A stretch of 6,665 nucleotides of DNA from Nitrospiraceae bacterium (GTDB taxonomy: Bacteria; Nitrospirota; Nitrospiria; Nitrospirales; Nitrospiraceae): NCBI GenBank assembly GCA_014534095.1, contig JACVSD010000098.1, positions 1 through 6,665 on the forward strand. Direction: 5' to 3'. How positions within the stretch are numbered: the first letter of the stretch is position 1; each line of letters starts with the position of its first letter. The position numbers were made by a program, and so were the translations under genes. The notes under the pieces are model-generated. The model saw only the letters and a program-made list of their open reading frames with translations. It ran no database searches and was not told the origin of the DNA. This document shows positions 6,650-6,665 of the stretch, piece after piece.

Positions 6650-6665
6650 CTTCCGGCCGCTGGTA

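Overview
This 6.7 kb window is bacterial, GC-rich and almost fully coding. Four of its five genes are on the minus strand, so they read from right to left. The organism cannot be proved from the window. A 125-nt palindromic element whose ends read TGACATGCT(G/C)AAAAAGG resembles, from memory only, elements scattered through Nitrospira (Nitrospirota) genomes. High coding GC and several cobalamin radical-SAM genes fit that guess; treat it as a hypothesis.

Layout in minus-strand order. (1) 4841-6649 is a B12-binding-type radical SAM protein, and its true start may lie beyond the right edge. (2) After a 100-nt AT-rich gap, 2782-4740 is a full-length paralogue of it. (3) 2383-2658, on the plus strand and convergent with (2), encodes a 91-residue J-domain-like protein whose HPD motif reads YPA. 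(4) 1091-2332 is a third radical SAM enzyme, divergent from the J-like gene; its C-terminal third resembles the DUF512 tail. (5) 1-927 is a PhzF-family isomerase/epimerase, nearly complete but running off the left edge. Genes (4) and (5) are separated by the palindromic element, whose outermost three bases form the stop codon of gene (4).

Three radical SAM enzymes in 6.7 kb suggest a specialised biosynthetic or modification locus. The two tandem paralogues share two unusual traits: a CX4CX2C cluster-binding motif in place of the usual CX3CX2C, and an insertion of roughly 130-140 residues inside what should be the cobalamin-binding domain. No core synthase, precursor peptide, transporter or regulator is visible, so the substrate cannot be named. 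The PhzF gene may be a separate unit, because the terminator-like palindrome lies between it and the radical SAM genes. No tRNA, rRNA, CRISPR array, insertion sequence or phage gene was recognised.
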